Below, piece by piece: positions 9,046 through 16,974 of a DNA stretch of 52,034 nucleotides. How positions within the stretch are numbered: position 1 is the first letter of the stretch; every line of letters starts with the position of its first letter. The stretch is taken from the NCBI GenBank assembly GCA_044237765.1, contig JBIIEQ010000014.1:1-52034 (forward strand), given 5' to 3'. The position numbers and the translations under genes are program-made. The notes under the pieces were generated by a model. It saw only the letters and a program-made list of their open reading frames with translations, was not told the DNA's origin and ran no database searches. Source of the DNA: UBA6136 sp044237765 (GTDB lineage: Bacteria > Pseudomonadota > Gammaproteobacteria > Methylococcales > Methylococcaceae).

Positions 9046-9971
9046 TCGGGCGCGTAGAGTTCGCGCAGAATGTGGTCAGCGCCCTGAGACAGGAGTCGTT
9101 CGGCCAGACTGACGCCCAGCGCCACGGCCTCCGAACGGTGACCTTCCACCTCGCCCCACACCTGGGCCCGGCCATCCGGACTGGCCACGAGGCCACGTAA
9201 GCGAATCTGATCTCCCTGCAGTTCGGCGTAACCCGCAATCGGCACCTGACAACCGCCATTCAGCCGATGATTGAACCCCCGTTCAGCAGTCACGCAATCG
9301 GCCGTATCCGGGTCATGCAACACGGTCAGCCATCGATTGATGTGAGGATCGTCCCGACGACATTCGATTCCGATGGCGCCCTGACCCACGGCAGGAAGGC
9401 TGTCCTCGGGGGAGAGCACTTCGCTAATGCGGTCGGCCAGCCCCAGCCGAATCAGCCCAGCCGCCGCGAGAATGATCGCATCCAGGTTTTCCGTCTCCAG
9501 CTTCTCCAGCCGGGTACCGACATTGCCCCGCAGGCTGGCGATATGGCACCCGGGCAGTCGCAGTTTGAGTTGGCACTGCCGCCGCAAGCTGGAGGTACCG
9601 ATGCGGGCGTCGGCTGGCAATGCCACCAATTGGGTGTATTTCCGCGAGACAAGTGCGTCCCGAGGATCTTCCCGAGTCAGAATGGCCGAGAGATGCAAGC
9701 CCTCCGGCAGTTCTGCAGGCACGTCCTTCATGGAATGCACGGCTATATCGGCCGTGCCCTCCAGAATCCCCTGCTCCAGCTCCTTGACGAACAAGCCCTT
9801 GCCGCCGACCTTGGCCAACGGAGCGTCCAGTATCTTGTCGCCACGGGTGACCATTTTGACCAGCTCCACCTGCAGCCCCGGATGCGCCGCCTGTAGGCGG
9901 GCCGCCACATGTTCGGCCTGCCATAGAGCCAGGGGGCTTTTACGGGTGGCGATCCTGAGGATTTTTTGCAC
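9042..9971 (-). CDS. hemC: Hydroxymethylbilane synthase (porphobilinogen deaminase)
   Basis: Joins four porphobilinogen molecules into hydroxymethylbilane, the substrate of the HemD domain encoded directly downstream. The 309-residue protein has the expected size. It shows TRKSPLALWQ near the N terminus, DIAVHSMKDVP, GTSSLRRQ, and NGGCQVPI with Cys241 as the dipyrromethane-cofactor attachment residue. The start is GTG at 9971. The stop overlaps the ATG of hemD-hemX (ATGA), so the three heme genes form a coupled operon read on the minus strand. Confidence 0.97.
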   Translation of the reverse strand: MQKILRIATRKSPLALWQAEHVAARLQAAHPGLQVELVKMVTRGDKILDAPLAKVGGKGLFVKELEQGILEGTADIAVHSMKDVPAELPEGLHLSAILTREDPRDALVSRKYTQLVALPADARIGTSSLRRQCQLKLRLPGCHIASLRGNVGTRLEKLETENLDAIILAAAGLIRLGLADRISEVLSPEDSLPAVGQGAIGIECRRDDPHINRWLTVLHDPDTADCVTAERGFNHRLNGGCQVPIAGYAELQGDQIRLRGLVASPDGRAQVWGEVEGHRSEAVALGVSLAERLLSQGADHILRELYAPE

Positions 9972-9981
9972 GATCAGCGGT

Positions 9982-10001
9982 TTCCGATCAAATAATCGGA
10001 A
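9982..10001. other. Perfect stem-loop between tpm and hemC
   Basis: TTCCGAT (9982-9988) and ATCGGAA (9995-10001) form a 7-bp stem with loop CAAATA, in the short gap between tpm and hemC (both minus strand). It lacks a clear run of T on either side. It could be a weak terminator, an mRNA processing or stability hairpin, or a regulator site for the hem operon. Confidence 0.4.
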
Positions 10002-10006
10002 GTTTA

Positions 10007-10693
10007 TCAGATCAGAATATCGGCTTCGGCTGAAGCCTGACGCGGCCTGAGACGCCAGGCCGTCTCGGTCAAGCCAGTCAGTCCTCGCCCCTGCAAGGCC
10101 AGGTTATCGACCAGCGCATCCACCTGTTCCAGCAAATCAACCTCATAACGTCCCTCGAACAGGCGCCTTACCTGATCGGCCGGGGTAGCAAAGGGCGGGC
10201 CGGACATTTCGCTCGGATCATAGTCCAGCGTGACCAGCAGGATGGGCGCAGATATAGGCGTCAGCGCCAGCAGCTGCTGGGCATAACGTTTCTGTTGATC
10301 CGGCGGCATGGCGATGAGGGCAGCCCGATCGTAAACGGCATCGACCCGGCCGATAACCTGTGAGCTCAACCGAAAGAAATCACCTTCGATCAGCCACAGT
10401 CCATCGACGGTGGACACCGGCACGCCTTCGATTTCCATCGTGGCCGCCTGCAAGCCCTGCTCGTCCAGAAATTGTCGGATAGCGATGGGGCTCAGCTCGA
10501 CCCCGGTCACGTGGCATCCCTGGCTCATCAGATAAATCAGGTCGAGACTTTTCCCGCACAGCGGGACAAAAACATGAGCGTCCCGATCAACATCCAGCGC
10601 CGACCAGTGCCTTGCCAGCATCGGGTGTGCCGTCGGCAGATGAAAACCAATCTGCTGCTGCTCCCACTTTTCGATCCAGAATTTTGCGTCCAC
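10007..10693 (-). CDS. tpm: Thiopurine S-methyltransferase family protein
   Basis: A 228-residue SAM-dependent methyltransferase of the bacterial TPMT family, linked to methylation of thiopurines and of selenium or tellurium oxyanions. The GTG start at 10693 gives the family's typical N terminus (DAKFWIEKWEQQQIGFH) and is preceded by GGAGAGG; the frame is open another 36 codons upstream, but that part looks non-coding. Motifs are VPLCGKSLDLIYL and VTGVELSPIAI (SAM binding), and VYDRAALIAMP. The length matches known bacterial Tpm (about 218). It diverges from leuS. Its physiological substrate here is not known. Confidence 0.85.
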   Translation of the reverse strand: MDAKFWIEKWEQQQIGFHLPTAHPMLARHWSALDVDRDAHVFVPLCGKSLDLIYLMSQGCHVTGVELSPIAIRQFLDEQGLQAATMEIEGVPVSTVDGLWLIEGDFFRLSSQVIGRVDAVYDRAALIAMPPDQQKRYAQQLLALTPISAPILLVTLDYDPSEMSGPPFATPADQVRRLFEGRYEVDLLEQVDALVDNLALQGRGLTGLTETAWRLRPRQASAEADILI

Positions 10694-10830
10694 GGCCTCT
10701 CCGCTGCTTTTGGTTGCTGTTTGTCTGGGGCCTTCACTACCCCGGCCGAACGGGCGGGTGATTGTCATTGCCCGCCCGGCCCCGCGTTTAGTATGCTTCA
10801 CCGTTTATATTCCGCCGCCTGACCGCCCGT

Positions 10831-13437
10831 ATGCAAGACATTTACCAGCCCGCCGAGATAGAAGCCCAAACCCAGCGCCTGTGGGAGGAGGCGGGCGTGT
10901 TCCGTGCGGTGGAGGATACGTCCAGGGAAAAATATTACTGCCTGTCGATGTTCCCCTACCCCAGCGGTCGGCTGCACATGGGGCATGTGCGAAATTACAC
11001 CATCGGCGATGTCATGGCGCGTTATCAGCGCATGTTGGGGAAGAACGTCCTGCAACCGATGGGCTGGGACGCCTTCGGCCTGCCTGCCGAGAACGCAGCC
11101 ATGAGCAAGGGCGTACCACCGGGAGACTGGACCTACGAGAACATCGCCTACATGAAGCAGCAGCTCAAGGAGCTGGGCTTCGGCTATGACTGGCAGCGCG
11201 AGGTCGCCACTTGCTCTCCCGAATACTATCGCTGGGAACAATGGTTCTTCCTGCGCTTGCTGGAAAAAGGCCTGGTCTACAAGAAGACCTCGCCGGTCAA
11301 TTGGTGCCCGCATGACAACACTGTGCTGGCCAACGAGCAGGTTATCGAGGGCTGCTGCTGGCGTTGCGATACGCCGGTGGTGCGTAAGGAAATCTCGCAG
11401 TGGTTCATGAAGATCACCGCCTATGCCGAGGAACTGCTAGCCGAACTGGATCACCTGAAGGGCTGGCCAGAGCAGGTCCGCACCATGCAGGCCAACTGGA
11501 TCGGCAAGAGTCACGGGGTGCGCTTCGCTTTCCCTTACACACTGGACGGCGCGGAGGGGAAACTCTGGGTCTACACCACCCGCGCCGACACCATCATGGG
11601 CGTCACGTTTTGCGCGGTGGCGCCGGAACATCCGCTCGCGACGCATGCTGCCAGGAGCAATCCGGCACTGGCCGAGTTCATCAAGGAATGCGAGCAGAGC
11701 GGCACCGCCGAGGCCGATGTCGCCACGATGGAAAAGAAGGGCATGAACACCGGCGTCACGGTCACGCATCCGCTGACCGGCAAGGCTGTGCCGGTGTGGG
11801 TCGGCAATTATGTCTTGATGAGCTATGGCGAGGGCGCCGTGATGGCCGTGCCCGCGCATGACGAACGCGATTTCCATTTCGCTCACAAATACGGCCTGGA
11901 CATCCGTCAGGTCATCCAGTCCGGTGACAAGGGCGAATCGCCGTTCACGATGGATCGCTGGCAGGACTGGTACGGTGACAAGACTGTCGGCTCCTGTGTC
12001 AATTCCGGTCCCTACGACGGCTTGAACCATGCCGATGCGGTCGACGCCATTGCCGCCGATCTTCAGGCCAAGGGCTTCGGCGAAAAACAGACCAATTTCC
12101 GCCTCCGCGATTGGGGCGTCTCGCGCCAGCGCTACTGGGGTTGCCCGGTGCCGGTCATCTATTGTGACGATTGCGGTACGGTGCCGGTCCCCGAGGATCA
12201 ACTGCCGGTGATGCTGCCCAAGGATGTTGACATCACCGGAATTGGTTCACCGCTGGCGAAGCTGGAAAGCTTCGTTCAGGTCGACTGCCCTTGCTGCGGC
12301 AAGCCAGCTCGGCGCGAGACCGATACCTTCGATACCTTCATGGAGTCGTCCTGGTACTTTGCCCGTTACACCAGCGCAGACAACGACCAGGCCATGCTCG
12401 ATGAACGCGCCAACTACTGGCTGCCGGTCGATCAATACATCGGCGGCATCGAACACGCCATCCTGCATCTCCTCTATTCGCGCTTCTATCACAAGCTGCT
12501 GCGCGATGCCGGTCTGGTCACGTGTGACGAACCCTTCGCCAATCTGCTGACCCAGGGCATGGTCGTAGCCCCGACCTTCTATCGCGAGGAGCACGGCAAG
12601 AAAGCGTATGTGGGGCCGACGGAAGTCGACATCAGCAGCGACGAGAAGGGCCGCATCACCGGCGCCCTGTTGAAAACCGATGGCCAGCCCGTGAAGGTCG
12701 GCGGGATCGAAAAGATGTCCAAGTCCAAGAACAACGGCGTGGACCCGGAACATCTGGTCAGCCGTTACGGTGCCGACACGGTGCGGCTGTTCACGATGTT
12801 CGCGGCTCCGCCCGAGCAGTCGCTGGAATGGTCGGACTCCGGGGTGGAAGGCGGTTTCCGTTTTCTAAAACGGCTCTGGAAACAGGTCGCCAACCACGTC
12901 AACGAAGGCCCCGCGCCCGCGCTGGATCCGGCTGCACTCGACGACGGCCAAAAAGCCCTGCGGCGCCAGGTTCACGAAACCCTGCGCAAGGTGACGGACG
13001 ACATGGGCCGGCGCTTCACCTTCAACACGGCGATCGCCGCCAACATGGAACTCCTCAATGCGCTGGCCCGGTTCGAGGATGCCAGCCCAGCTGGCCGTGC
13101 CGTGCGTCAGGAAGCCTTTGAACTCGTCACGCTGATGCTGGCGCCGATCGTGCCACACATCGCCGAACGACTCTGGCAGGCGCTGGGCCAGCCCGGTCTT
13201 GTCGCGACCGCCGGCTGGCCCCGTTACGACAAATCCGCGCTGGTGCAGGATGCTCTTGAGATGGTCGTGCAGGTCAACGGCAAGCTGCGCGGCAAAATCA
13301 CCGTGCCGGTGGATGCCGATCAGGCCGCCATCCAGTCCGCCGCCCTGGCCGATGAGAACGTTCAGCGCTTCATGGAAGGCAAGCCGGCCAAAAAGGTGAT
13401 CGTGGTGCCGCGCAAACTGGTCAATATCGTCGTTTGA
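10831..13437 (+). CDS. leuS: Leucyl-tRNA synthetase
   Basis: Charges tRNA-Leu with leucine. The 868-residue class I synthetase has the HIGH-type motif HMGH at residues 49-52 and KMSKS at 628-632, with the editing domain between them (TTRADTIMGVTF) and a zinc-binding-type cluster DCPCCGKPARRETDTFDTF. Length and domain order are normal. leuS, lptE, holA and proA run in one direction with overlaps or short gaps, the common gammaproteobacterial order. Confidence 0.98.
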   Translation: MQDIYQPAEIEAQTQRLWEEAGVFRAVEDTSREKYYCLSMFPYPSGRLHMGHVRNYTIGDVMARYQRMLGKNVLQPMGWDAFGLPAENAAMSKGVPPGDWTYENIAYMKQQLKELGFGYDWQREVATCSPEYYRWEQWFFLRLLEKGLVYKKTSPVNWCPHDNTVLANEQVIEGCCWRCDTPVVRKEISQWFMKITAYAEELLAELDHLKGWPEQVRTMQANWIGKSHGVRFAFPYTLDGAEGKLWVYTTRADTIMGVTFCAVAPEHPLATHAARSNPALAEFIKECEQSGTAEADVATMEKKGMNTGVTVTHPLTGKAVPVWVGNYVLMSYGEGAVMAVPAHDERDFHFAHKYGLDIRQVIQSGDKGESPFTMDRWQDWYGDKTVGSCVNSGPYDGLNHADAVDAIAADLQAKGFGEKQTNFRLRDWGVSRQRYWGCPVPVIYCDDCGTVPVPEDQLPVMLPKDVDITGIGSPLAKLESFVQVDCPCCGKPARRETDTFDTFMESSWYFARYTSADNDQAMLDERANYWLPVDQYIGGIEHAILHLLYSRFYHKLLRDAGLVTCDEPFANLLTQGMVVAPTFYREEHGKKAYVGPTEVDISSDEKGRITGALLKTDGQPVKVGGIEKMSKSKNNGVDPEHLVSRYGADTVRLFTMFAAPPEQSLEWSDSGVEGGFRFLKRLWKQVANHVNEGPAPALDPAALDDGQKALRRQVHETLRKVTDDMGRRFTFNTAIAANMELLNALARFEDASPAGRAVRQEAFELVTLMLAPIVPHIAERLWQALGQPGLVATAGWPRYDKSALVQDALEMVVQVNGKLRGKITVPVDADQAAIQSAALADENVQRFMEGKPAKKVIVVPRKLVNIVV

Positions 13438-13439
13438 TC

Positions 13440-13964
13440 ATGAGCCCATTCAACAATCTCCGCATCGGCAGCTTATCGATCTGCCTCCTGCTTCTGGCGG
13501 GTTGCGGCTTTCACCTGCGCGGCGATATACCCGGCTCCCCCCAGGAGAAAACGCTGTTTTTGTCCGGCGTCGCCAAAGGAAACTCCTTTTATAGCGACTT
13601 CAACAAGTCTTTGCTAGCCGGGGGCGGCATCATGGCAGCCAAACCCGGCGAGGCCAGCGCCATCATCAATGTGACAACGGTCAGGCATTTGCGACGCCCT
13701 ATTACGTTAAGCTCAGTCGGACGCGCCAACATGTTCGACCTCACCTTCCGCGTGATTTATGAGGTACAGAACCCCAAGGGCGACATCCTGATTCCCGAAA
13801 AGGAACTCATGGTGAGAAGGGAATACTTCAATACGCAGGGTTCTCCCTTGGGACAGGGCCTCGAGGAAGTTCAGATCCGCTCGGAGATGGAAATGGAAGC
13901 CGCGCAAACCCTGCTCCGCCAGGTCGTCTTCACGCTTCGTGACAAACCCGCCCATCCTTCGTGA
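13440..13964 (+). CDS. lptE: LPS-assembly lipoprotein LptE
   Basis: An outer-membrane lipoprotein that plugs the LptD barrel and delivers lipopolysaccharide to the surface. The start ATG 13440 lies 2 bases after the leuS stop; the 174-residue protein has a lipoprotein signal with lipobox LLAGC (Cys22) followed by GFHLRGD, the family hallmark. The rest is a mixed alpha/beta fold with the usual low conservation. It sits between leuS and holA, the standard position of lptE (rlpB), which supports the call strongly. Confidence 0.93.
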   Translation: MSPFNNLRIGSLSICLLLLAGCGFHLRGDIPGSPQEKTLFLSGVAKGNSFYSDFNKSLLAGGGIMAAKPGEASAIINVTTVRHLRRPITLSSVGRANMFDLTFRVIYEVQNPKGDILIPEKELMVRREYFNTQGSPLGQGLEEVQIRSEMEMEAAQTLLRQVVFTLRDKPAHPS

Positions 13965-14989
13965 AGCTTTACCCGGAACAACTCGGCCAACACCTCAAAA
14001 GCACCCTGGCCCGGACCTATGTCCTGAGTGGTGACGAGCCGCTGCAATTGATGGAAGCCGCCGACGCAATACGGCAGGCTGGCAAGGCGCATGGCTATGC
14101 CAATCGCGAGCGCTTTCATGTCGACGCGAACTTCGAGTGGGGTACTTTTCGGGCCGCGAGTGACTCCTATTCCCTGTTTGGAGAACCGAGGATCCTGGAC
14201 ATCCACCTGCCTGCCAAACCGGACAAGCCGGGTGCCGAGGCTCTTCTTCATTTCGCGGAGCGTCCGCCGGAAGATGCGATCCTGCTCGTTAGCCTGCCCA
14301 AACTGTCGGCAACCGAGCAAAAGGCCCGCTGGTATCAGGCCATGGAGCGACTCGGCATCGTCATACAGGTCTGGCCGCTCACCGGCGAGAAACTTCTGCG
14401 CTGGCTGGATGGGCGCCTGAACGCTCGCGGTCTGCTGGCCGACCAGTACGGCCTGCGGCTCCTTGCGGCCCGTGTCGAGGGCAATTTACTGGCGGCGGCT
14501 CAGGAAGTCGAAAAGCTGCACATTCTTTACGGCACGGGTCAGTTGACCGATGAGCGGATATTGAAGTCGGTGGCCGATAGCGCCCGTTACGATGTCTTTG
14601 ACTTGACCGAGCAGGTACTAAGAGGCCAGATCAACAAGGCATTTCGTGTTCTGATGGGCCTGAGGGGGGAAGGCATTGCATCCGCCGTGGTGCTCTGGGC
14701 AGTCGCCCGGGAATTGCGTTTGCTCAACACACTGAAATCGGAACTCAATGCAGGCGCTTCGGCTGAATCCCTGTTCAGCAAATACCGCCTATGGGACAGT
14801 CGAAAGGCCGCTGTAAACCTTGCCCTCCAGCGACTGAACCAGAACATGATCCACCAGGCCATCCTGCTTTCCGGGCGGGCCGACCGCATCATCAAGGGGA
14901 TGGCGCCAGGCGATGAATGGGATGCCCTGCTGACCCTCTGCATCAGCCTGATGAAGCCCCAGGGACCCTCCACCACCACTCGACATTAA
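13961..14989 (+). CDS. holA: DNA polymerase III delta subunit
   Basis: The delta subunit of the clamp loader, which opens the beta sliding clamp. The GTG start at 13961 overlaps the lptE stop by 4 bases (GTGA). The 342-residue length equals the family norm. Recognisable parts are YVLSGDEPLQLMEAADAIR near the N terminus, the central AAA-like region and the C-terminal collar helices with GEGIASAVVLWAVARELR. Context after leuS-lptE agrees. Confidence 0.95.
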   Translation: MKLYPEQLGQHLKSTLARTYVLSGDEPLQLMEAADAIRQAGKAHGYANRERFHVDANFEWGTFRAASDSYSLFGEPRILDIHLPAKPDKPGAEALLHFAERPPEDAILLVSLPKLSATEQKARWYQAMERLGIVIQVWPLTGEKLLRWLDGRLNARGLLADQYGLRLLAARVEGNLLAAAQEVEKLHILYGTGQLTDERILKSVADSARYDVFDLTEQVLRGQINKAFRVLMGLRGEGIASAVVLWAVARELRLLNTLKSELNAGASAESLFSKYRLWDSRKAAVNLALQRLNQNMIHQAILLSGRADRIIKGMAPGDEWDALLTLCISLMKPQGPSTTTRH

Positions 14990-15003
14990 TCCGGACATTG
15001 GCC

Positions 15004-16266
15004 ATGCCAGACTCACTGAAATCTACCTTGCGCACCATTGGCGAAAATGCACGCACCGCAGCCCGAATGATAGGCCGCACCGAAACTGCGGCCAAAAATC
15101 AGGCGTTGCTGGCCATCGCTGCGGCACTAGAGGCCGGCGCGGCTAATCTGATCAGCGAAAACCAGAGGGATTTGGAAGCAGGCCGCCAGAATCAACTCGA
15201 CAGCGCCATGCTGGAACGTCTGGAGCTGACTCTGGCCCGTATCAACGCGATGGCGGATGGTGTCCGGCAAGTTGCTGCCCTGCCCGATCCAGTCGGTGAG
15301 ATCACTCATCTGACCTATCGCCCCTCCGGCATCCAGGTGGGCCGAATGCGGGTGCCGCTTGGCGTCATCGGAATCATTTACGAGTCTCGCCCTAACGTCA
15401 CGGCCGATGCCGCAGCACTCTGCCTGAAATCGGGCAATGCCTGCATCCTTCGTGGCGGCTCGGAATCCATCCATTCCAATCAGGCCATTGCTGCCTGCAT
15501 CCGATCCGGACTCGAATCGGTAGGGCTTCCGGCCGACGCGGTGCAACTGATTCCGACCACCGACCGGGCCGCCGTGGGCGAACTTCTTCAACTCGACGAC
15601 TGCATCGATGTGATCGTACCGCGCGGCGGCAAGGGTCTGATCGAACGCATCATGGCGCAATCGCGCATTCCGGTCATCAAGCACCTGGACGGTATCTGCC
15701 ATGTCTATATCGACGATCACTGCGATCTGGGAAAGGCCCAGCGCATTGCAATCAATGCCAAGACCCAGCGCTATGGGGTCTGCAATGCCATGGAAACCCT
15801 GCTGGTGGCCCGGCGCATCGCACCGATCGTTTTGCCGGAACTTGCGAGGCAGCTGATCGAAAAAGGGGTGGAATTGCGTGGCTGTCCAAAAACCCTCGAA
15901 ATCGTCCCGGAGGCAACGGCGGCGACAGAGGAGGATTGGGACACCGAATACTTAGCCCCCATTCTTTCGGTGCGTGTCGTGGCGGATATTGACGAAGCCA
16001 TGGACCACATCCACCAGCACAGCTCCGGACATACAGAATCCATCGTGACCGAGGATTATTCGCGCGCCCGGCGGTTTCTCCGTGAGGTTGATTCCAGCTC
16101 GGTCATGGTGAATGCCTCGACGCGGTTCGCCGATGGCTTTGAATATGGCCTGGGGGCTGAAATCGGCATCTCCACCGACAAGCTGCACGCTCGCGGGCCG
16201 GTCGGCCTTGAAGGGCTGACCTCACAAAAATTCGTGGTACTGGGCGAAGGCCACATCAGGGGCTAG
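15004..16266 (+). CDS. proA: Gamma-glutamyl phosphate reductase
   Basis: Reduces gamma-glutamyl phosphate to glutamate semialdehyde with NADPH in proline synthesis. The 420-residue protein has IYESRPNVTADAAALCLKSG, ILRGGSE, the catalytic Cys260 in QRYGVCNAMETLLV and the C-terminal GAEIGISTDKLHARGP. The ATG at 15004 gives the normal length; the open frame extends 29 codons upstream inside holA but those codons are not needed. It lies 14 bases after holA and 37 before nadD, a common arrangement in gammaproteobacteria. Confidence 0.96.
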   Translation: MPDSLKSTLRTIGENARTAARMIGRTETAAKNQALLAIAAALEAGAANLISENQRDLEAGRQNQLDSAMLERLELTLARINAMADGVRQVAALPDPVGEITHLTYRPSGIQVGRMRVPLGVIGIIYESRPNVTADAAALCLKSGNACILRGGSESIHSNQAIAACIRSGLESVGLPADAVQLIPTTDRAAVGELLQLDDCIDVIVPRGGKGLIERIMAQSRIPVIKHLDGICHVYIDDHCDLGKAQRIAINAKTQRYGVCNAMETLLVARRIAPIVLPELARQLIEKGVELRGCPKTLEIVPEATAATEEDWDTEYLAPILSVRVVADIDEAMDHIHQHSSGHTESIVTEDYSRARRFLREVDSSSVMVNASTRFADGFEYGLGAEIGISTDKLHARGPVGLEGLTSQKFVVLGEGHIRG

Positions 16267-16303
16267 ATTTACCTGACAGCCGCTGGGTCATGGCGTCAAT
16301 CTC

Positions 16304-16945
16304 ATGATCGGAGTCTACGGCGGGACGTTCGACCCCGTCCATTTCGGGCACCTGCGAACGTCACTCGAAGTGCGGGAAGCGCTTGAGCTGGATGAGTTGC
16401 GGTTTGTGCCGTGCCAAATCCCCCCTCATCGCGGTGCGCCGGGCGCAACGCCGGAGCAACGAGTCGCCATGCTGCGGGCAGCCTTGACCGGTGCGCCCTA
16501 CGGCGTCCGGATCGATACGCGCGAGCTGGAACGTGCCGGCCCTTCGTTCATGTTCGACACGCTCTCCTCCATACGAGACGACATCGGCAGCAAGACCCCG
16601 CTGGCGCTGATCGTTGGCTCGGATGCCTTCCACGGTCTGCACCGCTGGCACCGCTGGCAGTCACTCATCGGGCTTGCGCACATTGTGGTGATGCAACGGC
16701 CGGGCACTGAACCGACATGGCCACTGGAACTGGATGTTTTTTTCGCCCATCGCCTCTGCCAACGGCCCAAAGACCTCAAGACCCAGCCCGTCGGGCTGAT
16801 TCACTTCATGGTGGTGAGTCAACTGGAAATATCGGCCAGCCACATCAGGCAGTTGCTCGGGCAACAGAAAAGTGCCCAATATCTGACGCCAGAACCCGTT
16901 CTAGGGCTGATCGAGCAATATCATATTTATCGCCCCCCAGGATAA
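16304..16945 (+). CDS. nadD: Nicotinate-mononucleotide adenylyltransferase
   Basis: Adenylates nicotinate mononucleotide to deamido-NAD, the penultimate step of NAD synthesis. The 213-residue nucleotidyltransferase has the signature GGTFDPVHFGHLR near the N terminus and the second nucleotide-binding motif ISASHIRQLL near the C terminus. ATG 16304 gives the motif in its usual place. It ends 29 bases from the oppositely directed bamA stop. Confidence 0.95.
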   Translation: MIGVYGGTFDPVHFGHLRTSLEVREALELDELRFVPCQIPPHRGAPGATPEQRVAMLRAALTGAPYGVRIDTRELERAGPSFMFDTLSSIRDDIGSKTPLALIVGSDAFHGLHRWHRWQSLIGLAHIVVMQRPGTEPTWPLELDVFFAHRLCQRPKDLKTQPVGLIHFMVVSQLEISASHIRQLLGQQKSAQYLTPEPVLGLIEQYHIYRPPG

Positions 16946-16974
16946 GAAGTACGCTCGATTTTGGTAGTCATACA